In this document: positions 23,701 to 34,500 of the stretch, in pieces | Numbering within the stretch: position 1 is the first letter of the stretch | How the letters are laid out: each line of letters begins with the position of its first letter | Assembly: GCA_030761205.1 (NCBI GenBank) | Contig: JAULJL010000046.1 | Location: 11,425,590-11,489,589, forward strand | Reading direction: 5' to 3' | DNA: 64,000 nt | Source of the DNA: Fremontodendron californicum | Taxonomy: Eukaryota > Streptophyta > Magnoliopsida > Malvales > Malvaceae | Notes under the pieces: generated by a model | The model's input: only the letters and a program-made list of their open reading frames with translations | What the model was told of the DNA's origin: nothing | Database searches by the model: none | Translations under genes and position numbers: made by a program

Positions 23701-26700
23701 TCGATGCAGAAGCCCACTGATGCAGGGGCACAATTTTGCCGAAAAGAAAATACCATGCACCATACTTTAATGGGCACTGTTTAGAAAACTATTCATGTTA
23801 CTGTGGCAGAAATTTTGTTTTAAGATTTTTTAGCCTTTAGGTTATTTTCTTCTAAGCTTTTGCCTGGACAGCTGATAATTCATCTTATTTTAAGGGCTAG
23901 AATTAATCTAACATGGGTTTTTATGCTATATAAAGTACTCCAATCAGTGTAATTGACTTGTACAGTTTTATTGGCAAGAGTCCTCAACGAATTAATCTTT
24001 CTATTCATTGTCTTTAGAAAGCTGATGACTAGCCCTTGGCTGTCTATTGATCTCTGTTGCTCTCTCTTAAGTCAACCAATTTATGGGTTTGTTTCTTTTC
24101 CTTTTCCAACCAAACATCCTTGTACCAGAATCCAATTTCAACTCTTTTGGCTGATTTTTGGTATTCCAAATTCGGATGCCTAGGCATGTACCAATGTTTC
24201 ACAGCCATATTGATTCCATGTAACCTGGTTATGCTTACATTTCTAGGTGGTTCTGCTTGTTAGATAGATCATACAGTTTTCTGGTTTGCCTCCTTTGCTA
24301 AAACAAAGGATTTATACCTTTCCATTATTGACTACTTGGGACCATTTGACATGCATGGCACTCCTATAAGTTCATAGATTTTAGGCATTATTATTTCCTC
24401 AACGGGATTATTTTGGCTTGTATGAACTTTTTCCTCCCGAGCAATCATATTAATATCATCTTGCATGTTAAGGAGTTGCATACTGGTTAAAACTCTTCAT
24501 GACACAACTGTTATTCCCTACTCAAGCTAGTTGGATAACATTTCCAACAATGTGAAAACATTGTGGCAAGCTTGGTTGAGGGATGAGATTAGGTAAGAGA
24601 AATGTTATCATTGGGAAATCGTATGTGTGCTATTTAGGTGTTGTTAACAGTCATTGTTGTAACTTGGGCATCATATTGGTGCAAACCAGAAATCCTTGCT
24701 ATACATATTATGCCTAAATTAGTGATCCCCAGAGTTGAAACACGCCAAGCACCGTGTGGTTTTGTGTAGTTATTACATTTTATTTTATTGTGAGAGTCAA
24801 CCAAATAATTGTTCTATTATTATATGATTCTCTACTTCCCTTGACAAGAATGCCAAGTCCTAAATGACATAGTTCGTCATAATTGATAATTCAAATCCCT
24901 CATTGGCAGTGTACTGGGAAGATTGATGGTATATATTTAGGCCCAATGATTGCAAAAGTACTCTAGCTAACACTCTTGGGTCATGGGCCTGTCTTGTTAC
25001 AGTTATCTAGATTTTAAGGTGTGATTATGAGGGCTAGTTGTTGTGTGCTAATTGGAGATGATGACGAATATTCTAATAATGCTGGTGCCTAAGAAATTTT
25101 TTTTGCCAGTATGTTGAACCTGGTGAATGATCTTGTCCTGGGCCGACAGCTATTAAATGCATATTATGTGTTGTTTGTCTCTCTTAACCAGGCTTTCCAA
25201 CTTGCCTTCTTGTATCCTTACTGTGGTTAGTGCTTGGTCAGTTAAAGCATTTCATTCTACCTAGATTTGGTTTTCTGAGTGGTAGCTAAATCTTGTAGGA
25301 GACACTAAGAGTCAAGGATGAGGAATTGCATAATTTGGCTCGAGATATTCGCGCTCGTGATTCAACAATAAGAGAAATAGCAGATAAACTTTCAGAGACT
25401 GCTGAAGCTGCTGAATCTGCAGCATCTGCAGCTCATACAATGGATGAACAAAGGAGAATTGTTTGTGCAGAAATTGTGCGCCGAACAAAAGATTCAGAAA
25501 AACAAAAGGAAGTATTCATGTTAAAGGTATGGCTAAATATAAATTGTGTAACTCTAATCTTATTGCTAGCATGTTGATGTGATGGAGTTAATTGCATCCA
25601 AGAATCATATGTTTTGCCCTTCTTCTCCTGTCATCCTCCTCCTTCATAATGGTTCAAATCTAATTCATTTAGGCCTCGTTTAGCATTGTTGTTGGCACAG
25701 CTTTTAAGGTAAAAAGCTGTGTTTCACCATAAACGCAATGCTAAATGGGTAAAAAAAATTTGGCTTTTGCGGTTGGAATTATGGTTTGGCAACCCAAACC
25801 AAAAAGCCAAGAAAATGGAGCTTTTGGGCTTTAGAAGTTGGCTTTTGAATAAAATGATTTTATTATCCTCACATCTCTAAACTTTTATTATTTTAAACAT
25901 ATCTTTTTTTGATATTTCAATTCCTCACAACTCTTTTTCACAGCAATGCCAAACACTTAAAAGTTCTTAAACCATATTTTTTTGCCACACTTTTTAAACA
26001 CTTTTTTCAATCCAAACTTTTTCTAACCCAAGCTTTTTCCAACAATGTCGCTAACGTTGCTTTTCACTTTTGAGAAATCACCTTTAATTTTAGGACCATT
26101 TTTATTAGGGGCTTCATGATTCCTTTGTAACATATATGGCTTATAATCATCATAATTGTTGTTTTAAAGTTTTTTCCTTGATGTTTGTAGCTGAGGGAGT
26201 CTGAAGAAAAGCTTGGGGTCCTAAGTAAAGAAAGAGATCAATTGATTAGGCAGAGAGACTCTGCTATGCAGGAGGCACATATGTGGCGTACTGAGCTTGC
26301 AAAAGCTCGAGAGAGCGCTGTGATATTAGAAGCATCAGTTGTGAGAGCAGAGGAGAAGGTCAGAGTTGCAGAAACAGATGCTGAAGCAAAAATAAAAGAA
26401 GCAGCACTGAGAGAGGCAGCTGCTTTGAAGGAAAAGCAAGAACTTCTCGCATATGTGAATGTGTTACAGGCACATCTCCAAAGGTTTGACGTCTTATATT
26501 TTTAAGCATTATAACAATCATCCTGCTTTTACCCATTTTAGAAACCCTTAGAACTGTGGCTTGTAAGTTCATGCACTTGATAAACAAGAGAAAATGTTTG
26601 AAAAAAAAGTTCTAGAAATATTGACAAGAGGAATTAATTTTGTAATATACTGAGCACATCAAGAAATACTGGAGTAAAACTCAGTATCATGCTTGAGAAC

Positions 26701-27551
26701 GCAGAGCCCTCGTGTGTTTTCACATAGTGAAATCGTGTGTTTCGTGGCTATCAGCTCAAGGGGGGATGTTTAAATAACAATCAAGGTTTGAAGATGCACA
26801 AAAAAGTGTGTGCTTTCATCCAACTTCCTGCTCCTCTCTTGTTCAATCTAGAAATCCAAAATCAAGACAAAATGCTAGGTAGAAGAGTAAAAAGTGTCGA
26901 TTAAATTATTTTATATGGTAACACAATCTACTCTCTTGTTTTTTTCCCCCCTTTTGGGTGATAAAGCCATTTTCTCCATGTACTTGAAGCTTCTGTATAT
27001 TATTCAAAATATGCTGGTTAATGCAATAATTTAGTCAGTTAAATTTGGTTTGTTACTGCTGCTTTTATTGTCGAAAACAATTTAACTTGGTTCAGTATTG
27101 TTGAGGTATTTGTCATAGAACTGAAACTAGAAGCATAAATATACTTGTGGGGCAACAGAAGTTGATATTGTCTTGTATTTTCATTTGCAGACAACAGAGC
27201 GACACGAAGCAAATTTTTGAGGAGAAGACAGAGTCCTCAAATACCAGTAACAGTCCACCTGATATAAAGGATGTTGACTCGTCAGAGAACGTCGACAAAG
27301 CTTGTCTTAGTGATTCTAGAGCAGTCTCGGTACGTGGGGAGAGCGTAGTCCACATGGCGATGGATCAAGTTAACATCCAACCAGTTGGTGATGGTGAATG
27401 GAGTGATATTCAGGCAACAGAGGCAAGAATAGCTGATGTAAGAGAGATAGCCCCAGAGACAGAGGGAAGCAGCCATGATATTTCTGTTGTTAGCCCAGCA
27501 ATTAATAATAACCAGCACGAGCAAGGAGCAAACTCTTTCCACCAGCCTTGA
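20783..27551 (+). CDS. SWAP70: PH-domain coiled-coil protein, AtSWAP70-like (10 exons)
   Basis: Exons 20783-20806, 20878-20991, 21175-21236, 21325-21408, 21521-21552, 21662-21743, 22458-22686, 25299-25526, 26191-26483, 27191-27551; all borders GT/AG and in phase; 502 residues. The start MASNGAST is an 8-codon exon. A PH domain spans about 36-145, starting LLQGPLLKRSETLRKWNERWVIL and including GCCFYIGTPQKRDYFL and the terminal WVSTLHAAQLVL helix. AVNSLSGNGSAKLGTVATVVAAANSTA follows. A long coiled coil fills about 213-385 (ETLRVKDEELHNLARD ... QELLAYVNVLQAHLQR), then a polar tail with EWSDIQATEARIADVREIAPE and the ending SFHQP. Arabidopsis SWAP70 (AT2G30880, recalled) shares this layout; plant SWAP70 proteins are reported as Rac/ROP nucleotide-exchange factors acting in immunity. 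Exon 5 is a 32-base microexon. Confidence 0.93.
22734..22790. repeat. 27-bp tandem duplication in SWAP70-like intron 7
   Basis: 'gtgcttttaag' plus 'tatttgaacatacca' occurs twice in tandem with one base difference. The intron itself (22687-25298) is 2.6 kb and otherwise shows nothing I recognise. Confidence 0.7.
25671..26060. repeat. Foldback/MITE-like element in SWAP70-like intron 8
   Basis: The left end 'gtttagcattgttgttgg' matches the complement of the right end 'ccaacaatgtcgctaacg'. The interior contains an additional palindrome around 'ggtttggcaacccaaacc'. The layout suggests a short non-autonomous DNA element, superfamily undetermined. Confidence 0.5.
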
Positions 27552-28511
27552 GAAAGTATTCCATATATATATATATATATAGACACTAGATTTGTAGGGA
27601 ATTCAAGGTCACTTACAGGAGAAAGAATGGCCAATATTTTGTAGCTTAAATGTTTTTGCAGTGGAGGTTTCTCCTTGCAACTGGCGTCTTCTTCTAACCA
27701 TTGTTTGTTTTCATCAGAGATAACTTATTTTCAACACAAGCTGTATATTTATGGGCTTGCCGATAAAGAAATAAGGACTGCTCTTGCACTTGAATCTATA
27801 ATATATTTATATTGGCATAAAGGAGGTCGTAATTTGGAGATAAGAGAAGGGGTTGCAGTTGTTGGTATTCGAATTTCAGACTTGTTAGATGTTACTTTTT
27901 AAGGGTGATTATATGAAGCAATTAGTTTAAATTTCGGGTTTCTTGCACTTGAATATTTGGCTTAATGGTAGATTGTATATGTATTTTTATTTCCAAAATT
28001 GTGCTTGATAAAAAACAAAACTTGCAAACCTCATAAGTGATGTGATCACAGGGCTTGTTTTCTTGCACAACCTAGTTTGAAGTTTGAACAGCGAAAAGGG
28101 CATTCAATCTTTAATTGTTTAAGCCTGCAACTCTCCACCTTCCGAACATTTTTTGTGAGGGGAATTGATTCAAACTCTTATTATGGGATCTATCTTTTTA
28201 CAAATCCAAATGTTTTGCAGTGATTACAATTTCTTGATACAAATTCGTGAGGCATTATTTGAATTGAAATTAAGATATTAGAAAGCTAGCAGCAATTACT
28301 AATAATAAATAGACTTAAAGAAGGAAATTAAAAGAAGGAAATCAAGAATAATATTAATATTGCCTCTGAAGCTTAGTCAATTCAACACATTTTTTCTTTG
28401 ATCATCTCTTTTCTTAATTATTAAGTATTATATATTTCACATGTTCACCTTCACCCTCTGGAAATCCCTTCTCCCAATTCTGACATATATATAAGTCATA
28501 CATGCTTGCTT
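27552..28511. other. 3' UTR and spacer between SWAP70-like and NAC genes
   Basis: The two genes converge here. A TA microsatellite (about 27563-27580) follows the SWAP70-like stop codon. Small open frames in this stretch have no recognisable similarity. Nothing else was seen. Confidence 0.6.
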
Positions 28512-31500
28512 CTATGTACAATCAAAGGCATGGCAGGGACAGGGATATGGTTCAAGGGCTGGTTCAACCACGGGACTTAACTCATCCCAATTTCCATTAG
28601 TAAAGGCATCGACATCGACGCCATTCGGATGATTACAAAAATTGGGGTAATTAGTAGCTGCAAATGGAGCTTGTTTTGCTATATAATTGGTGGATGACCA
28701 TGTAATTGGATCAACTTGGTCCATCAACATATTTGGTTTGCTGTGGTTTTGTTGGAAAATTGACTCACAAAAACTCATGCATTGCTCAGTACTGTTTTCA
28801 GAGTACTCATCTTCCTGCAGGCTGCATGTTTTTGAATCAGCTCCATTTTGTTTGATTGTAGCATCTAATTTCCAAGCAGCAGATGCTGCATACTTCTTGT
28901 TTGATGATGGGGTTCGTTTGAAAATTCGACAAAGTGTCCAAACTTCCTGCACGCATTAAGAATATCAGAATTGTCTTTAAATTTCCTAATTTGGCTGCTA
29001 AAATGAATACAAGAAAACTGAAGACTGAAGAAGAGACCAATAATGTCGATGATTCACTACGCCAAAACTAGTCTTAGATATTATTTTTATTATAACATTT
29101 CTTACATGTTAAAAATAGCAAAGGCAACATTTTGACAGCATTTTGCATATTTCTGTTATATATTATTAGAGGTGGCAATTGGGCGGGTTCGGGCGGGTTC
29201 GGGTCGGGTTCATTCGGGTTCGGGCTCATTCGGGTTCGGGCTCATTCGGGTTCGGGTCCATCCGGGTTCGGGCTCATTCGGGTTCGGGTCCATCCGGGTT
29301 CGGTTCCATTCGGGTTCGGGTCCATTCGGGTTCGGGCCCATTCGGGTTCGGGTCCATTCGGGTTCGGGTCCATTCGGGTTCGGGCCCATTCGGGTTCGGG
29401 TCCATTCGGGTTCGGGCCCATTCGGGTTCGGGCTCATTCGGGTTCGGGCCCATTCGGGTTCGGGCTCATTCGAGTTCGGGTCTATTCGGGTTCGGGCCCA
29501 TTCGAGTTCGGGCCTATTCGGGTTCGGGTTTTTTCGGGTTCGGGTTTTTGACTTTTTGGTGTTGAAATGGAAATGTTCAGGGAATGTCCAAATTGGAACT
29601 TAAAACAGCTAACCATGTTTAATGCTTTCCTATCCTCACTCTTCTAGGTTGTCAAACTCTCTGAATTCTGAAATTATTGTTTAATTCTGAGCCATACCAC
29701 AAATTTGTATACAATTGCTGATGATAAGGTTCTGGAAAAGAGTTAAGTGTAATGGTTAACACTATAATATCCTGGCTATGTATGGATTAATCAGAAAGAT
29801 TTAGAAGGAAGCATGTTTATAATTACAAAGCAATTGAGGAGAGAAAAAGTTAAGTAATCAACCTGTTTTTTTGTTCGTTCAAGAAGTAATAATTTTATAA
29901 ATGTTTTCTGGAATATTTGAATAGCTTTAATTGTTTTATTTAGAAAAGTCTGTATGTTATTACTTCAAATTTATTGTTTATATTTTTTGTATTTTGATTT
30001 TAGACATTGGACTTCCTTCTGGGAAGTCACTTTTTCAACTGCAAGCTGAGCGGATTTTGTGTGTTCAAAGACTAGCCGCACAAGCTATGAATGAGGGTAA
30101 ACTTCTTATCTATCTGCTCTGCATGATTCTATTCTGCTTGTATGTTATCCTGATAATTTGATATCTGCAGGTTCAGCAGGTTCAGTGACAATACACTGGT
30201 ACATAATAATAATACACTGGTATATTATTAGCATCATATAATAATAATTTAATAAAACTTAAATGTCGAATATAGGGTTATTTGACAGTTTGTTGGATTT
30301 CTTTGCTTGTCACTTTAAGCTTTTTTTAAGAAGAACAAAACTATGTTTTAAATATACAGTAAAATTTTAAGTCAGAATAAGTGAAACTACCTTCCCCAAT
30401 GTAAAAACACTATGGAAATATTTACATAACTGCTTTGCACGATAGTGCCAACTGGTACATTCAAATTATATCATGTTAGTCTTTTTTGTCACGTTTTTTC
30501 ATACAAGTTTTGCTAATTTTCTTTCTTTCTCTTTCATAGATATTTTGGTCACCATTAGGCAATTACTAATTACTAATTCCGTCATTTGGTTATTTATTTT
30601 TTGCAGCTTTAAATTGGAACCACATACAATGGATCATAGTAATACTAGTCATCAAGAGTCTGTTAATGAACATGCTGCATCTTCCATTACTCCTCCTTCA
30701 AGAAAGCGATCTGAAGTTTGGGAAGAGTTTATTTTGCTCGAACCCGATGAACAAAGGAGATATCAACAACATCGTGGAGATTCAAAAGCTAGATATAAAT
30801 GTATACATTGTGAGAAGGTTTTAATTGGCGAGACTCACTCAGGTACTAGTGCTTTGAAACGTCATTTGAATTTATGTGCTAAACGTATTGCGCGTGAATG
30901 TGAAGTAGGGGTAGGGGCATCAACCAAGATAGAATCAGATGTTTATCGAGAAATGATAGTTGAATGTGTAATTGAGCATGGTTATCCATTTGAATGGGTT
31001 GAACATAGAAAAACTAGAGCCTTATGTTGCTATTTAAATAAGGATTTCAAATCAATTTCTAGGAATACCTGCAAGGCTGATTGCTTGAAACTACACAAGA
31101 AAATGAAAGAAAAGCTTAAATCTAGTTTGGAAAAAGTTTCAAGTAGGATTTCTTTGACATCTGATATGTGGACGTCATGCACATCTGATGGATATCTTTG
31201 TTTGACTGCTCATTATATTGATGCCGATTGGAAGTTGCGTACCAAGATTTTGAATTTCTGTCATGTTGCACCCCCACACTCTGCAAATATTTTGTATAAC
31301 ATCATCTATGATTTATTGAAAGATTGGGGAATTGAAAGAAAAATTTTTAGTATCACCTTGGACAATGCAAGTAACATGAATAACATGCAACATATGTTGT
31401 GCAGTCAACTTGAACAACAAGATGTTTTGGTATGTCATGGCCAATTTTTTCACATTCGTTGTTGTGCTCATATATTGAATCTTATTGTTCAATATGGTTT

Positions 31501-34500
31501 AGAAGTGATTAGAGAAGGCTTGGTGAAAGTAAGAAATTGTGTGAAATATGTTGAGGGTTCAGAAGCTAGAAAGATTAAGTTTCGTGAATGTGTAGTTCAA
31601 GCTAGATTGAATTATTCTAAGGGATTATGGTTGGATGTTCCAACTAGATGGAACTCGACTTATTTGATGCTAGAAAGGTTTTTCCACTATCTTGCTGCCT
31701 TTAAAAATTTGGCAAGGGCAGATCAGACTTTCAATAGTTGTTTTCCAGAAGATGATGAGATTTCGTGGATTGAGAAGATTTTTGCATTTTTGAAGCCTTT
31801 TTATGATATAACCATCTTGTTTTCAGGAACTGAATATCCTACCTCCAACTTATATTTTGAAAGTGTGTGTCATATTCAGAAAAATATTGATAAAGAACTT
31901 GTATCTGAAGATCCAGTCATTAAGCAAATGGCAGTAAATATGAAAAGTAAGTTTACAAAGTATTGGGAGGAACACACTTTGGTGCTATCTTTTGCAGCCA
32001 TACTTGACCCTCGTTTTAAGTTGCAACTGTTGCAGTTTGTCTTCAGACAGTTGGGTCCAGACTATGAAAATAAGTGGGTAGGTATTCTTGAACAAATGAA
32101 GAAGCTTTTTGAAGAGTATCGAGGTCAATTTGGGGAGCAACAATTTACTTCAACTAGTGATATTGAAAGAAGTAGTCAAAGAGACATTGATCAAGACATG
32201 AGAGTAAGTTATATCTGTCTAGATTTTTATTAAATTATTAATTAAAATTAAAAATTCAGTATTTAGTTATTTTTGAACTTTTATTTTATTTTACATTTAT
32301 TACCACAATATATGATATGTGACTTTGTTTATTTTGTTAATATAGGCTTTTTGTACTTTTGATTCTCGATCTAATTCAAATAGATCGGAGTTGGATATAT
32401 ATTTAGATGAAGTTAGAGAGGACTACTACAAGGACCTTGACATTCTTGATTATTGGAAAAAAAATCAATTTCGATATCCTATCCTTGCACAAGTAGCCAA
32501 GGATGTGCTAAGCATTCCGGTTACTACAGTTGCTTCAGAATCAGCATTTAGTATGGGTGGTAGAGTTATCAACAAATGGAGAAGTTGTCTTTTGTCTGAA
32601 AATGCGGAAATGTTGATTACCACTCGAAATTGGTTATATGGATATGATGGTAAGATTTTTTTTTTATTTTTTTGCGAAACTTTTCTTAAATAATATTGTT
32701 TTGAATGATTTAGTATATATATTTTTTTTGTTTTAGATGAGGAAAAGAATGCAATCACATTTGGAAGGGAGATTGTCCACCTTTAATTATCTTTTGGAGG
32801 ATCAAGAGCTTTTAATTTGTAAGTGTGTTTATAATTTATAATATTTTACTTTTTAATATCAGTTTTGCAAACATTTAATAAAAGTTTCATTTATAATAAT
32901 ATTTTTTATCTTAATTTGTAGGTTTTACTTTTTGAACATTGAGGTGATACTGCCACAAGAATTCTCTTTTGAAAGTTATCGGGAAAGCCTAGAGTGGGAT
33001 GCAGGGACTTTGTATTATGCACTTTGTTTGTATACACTTTGTTTTAGAAGCTGGAAACATTTTTTTTCATGTTGCGTTTGATGGTCCTTTATTTTCCAGG
33101 ATATTTTTCTGTCCCTTTATTCTCCAGGATATTTTTCTGTCAAGAAAAAAGATTCAGAGGATAATTAAATAATTCTTTCGTGGATTCTCTGCTTTTTTTT
33201 AAGATAGAGTTTAGGGAACTTTCTTTCAGTCGATGATTTGAGGTTTGCTTATTTATTTTAAGAGAAAACGTTAAGCTATCAATTGCAAGTGTATTATATA
33301 TATATATATGAAATACATATATATATATATTAATGTAAAATTAAATTAATTTTTTTATTATTAATGTAAAAAATATTTAATTACAATTTGATTAATGTAA
33401 AATTAAATTAATGTAAAAAATATTTAATTACAATTTTTTATTATTAATGTAAAATTAAATTATTAATGTAAAAATATTTAATACAATTTTTTATTATTAA
33501 TGTAAAATTAAATTAATGTAAAAAATATTTAATTACAATTTGATTATTTTTATTTTTAGTATTAAATTCGGGTTCGGGTTCAGGCCGGTCTCGGGTTCGG
33601 GTCCATTCGGGTTCGGGCTCATTCGGGTTCGGACTCATTTGAGTTCGGGCCCATTCGAGTTCGGGCCCATTCGGGTTCGGGCTCATTCGGGTTCGGGCCC
33701 ATTCGGGTTCGGGCTCATTCGAGTTCGGGTCTATTCGGGTTCGGGCCCATTCGAGTTCGGGCCTATTCGGGTTCGGGTTTTTTCGGGTTCGGGTTTTTGA
33801 CTTTTTAGTCAAATCGGGTTTGGGCGGGTTCGGGTTCGGGTTTTTCTGGGCGGGTTTTCGGGTTCGGGTTCATTTTGCCACCTCTATATATTATAATGGC
33901 CAATAATTACAGCATTTTAAAAGCATGTGCTCTTATATATGTTATCATATAAAAATACTTTTGGTAACACTTATAATTACTATCATTGAGATATTTTTGC
34001 AGCAATTGAAAAATGCATGTTTGAAAAGCTGTTATAAAGTAGAAATAGCATCATTTTGATAAATGTTATTATACATATGTAAAAATGCTATTAAAAACAT
34101 AAGGCTGCGGTCACATGTACAACAATTTTTTTAGTTTTCACAGCATTTCAAAATGCTGTTATATGTCAAATTTGACATAGTGATTTGACCTACAAATAAA
34201 AAGCATCCGCCACTTGTAACTAGCTAGTTAAAATATCAGTTGCTGTATTAACTTTTACCTTGTATTACAACAATTAAACTTGTTCAAGAATCGAATTATC
34301 CGTATAAATACGAAGCTGAACCTTAGAGAAAGTAGAAGAAGAAGAATAGCTATTTGTTTCATTTATTTTTCTCTTCTGGTTTAATTTATATAATTTGAAC
34401 AAAGTCGAAGAAAGAATTAATATGCTTACGGCTTCTCCTTCTTGGGCATTGGAGAAATGTTTCCCATAATTTGGTGGAAGACGAAACTCATGCATCATCC

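Larger units (their letters stand above)
29167..33886 (+). mobile_element. Complete autonomous-looking hAT transposon (4.72 kb)
   Basis: Terminal inverted repeats TAGAGGTGGCAA (left) and TTGCCACCTCTA (right) are flanked by the exact 8-bp duplication TATATTAT (29159-29166 and 33887-33894). Inside lie, in order: a 16-bp tandem array (29186-29550), a captured fragment of a host gene (30004-30210), a three-exon transposase (30629-32786), AT-rich sequence, and a second 16-bp array in the same orientation (33567-33806). Perfect target duplication, matching ends and an uninterrupted transposase suggest a young, possibly active element. It lies antisense to the NAC gene. Confidence 0.92.
29055..34182. 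mobile_element. Short CACTA-type element in NAC intron 2, split by a hAT
   Basis: The left end CACTACGCCAAAA and the right end (complement CACTATGTCAAA) are bounded by the trinucleotide ATT on both sides (29052-29054 and 34183-34185), the 3-bp target duplication expected for CACTA/Spm elements. Subtracting the hAT (29167-33886) and one 8-bp duplication leaves about 400 bp with no coding capacity. It contains repeated subterminal motifs such as 'cagcattt' and 'aaatgctgttat' in both orientations, resembling transposase-binding repeats of CACTA elements. It is therefore a non-autonomous copy that served as the landing site for the hAT. Confidence 0.83.

Noticed and set aside
29132..29603. Several overlapping frames of 75-143 codons rich in Gly-Ser-Phe-Arg-Val on the plus strand and Asn-Pro-Glu-Trp on the minus strand
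   Set aside because: They come from the 16-bp tandem array; a stop-free unit not divisible by three opens all frames. The same occurs at 33513-33812.
30473..30628. Upstream extension of the hAT transposase frame
   Set aside because: The extension is hydrophobic and Phe-rich like intron translation, and an acceptor site ends at 30606 just before the more plausible ATG at 30629.
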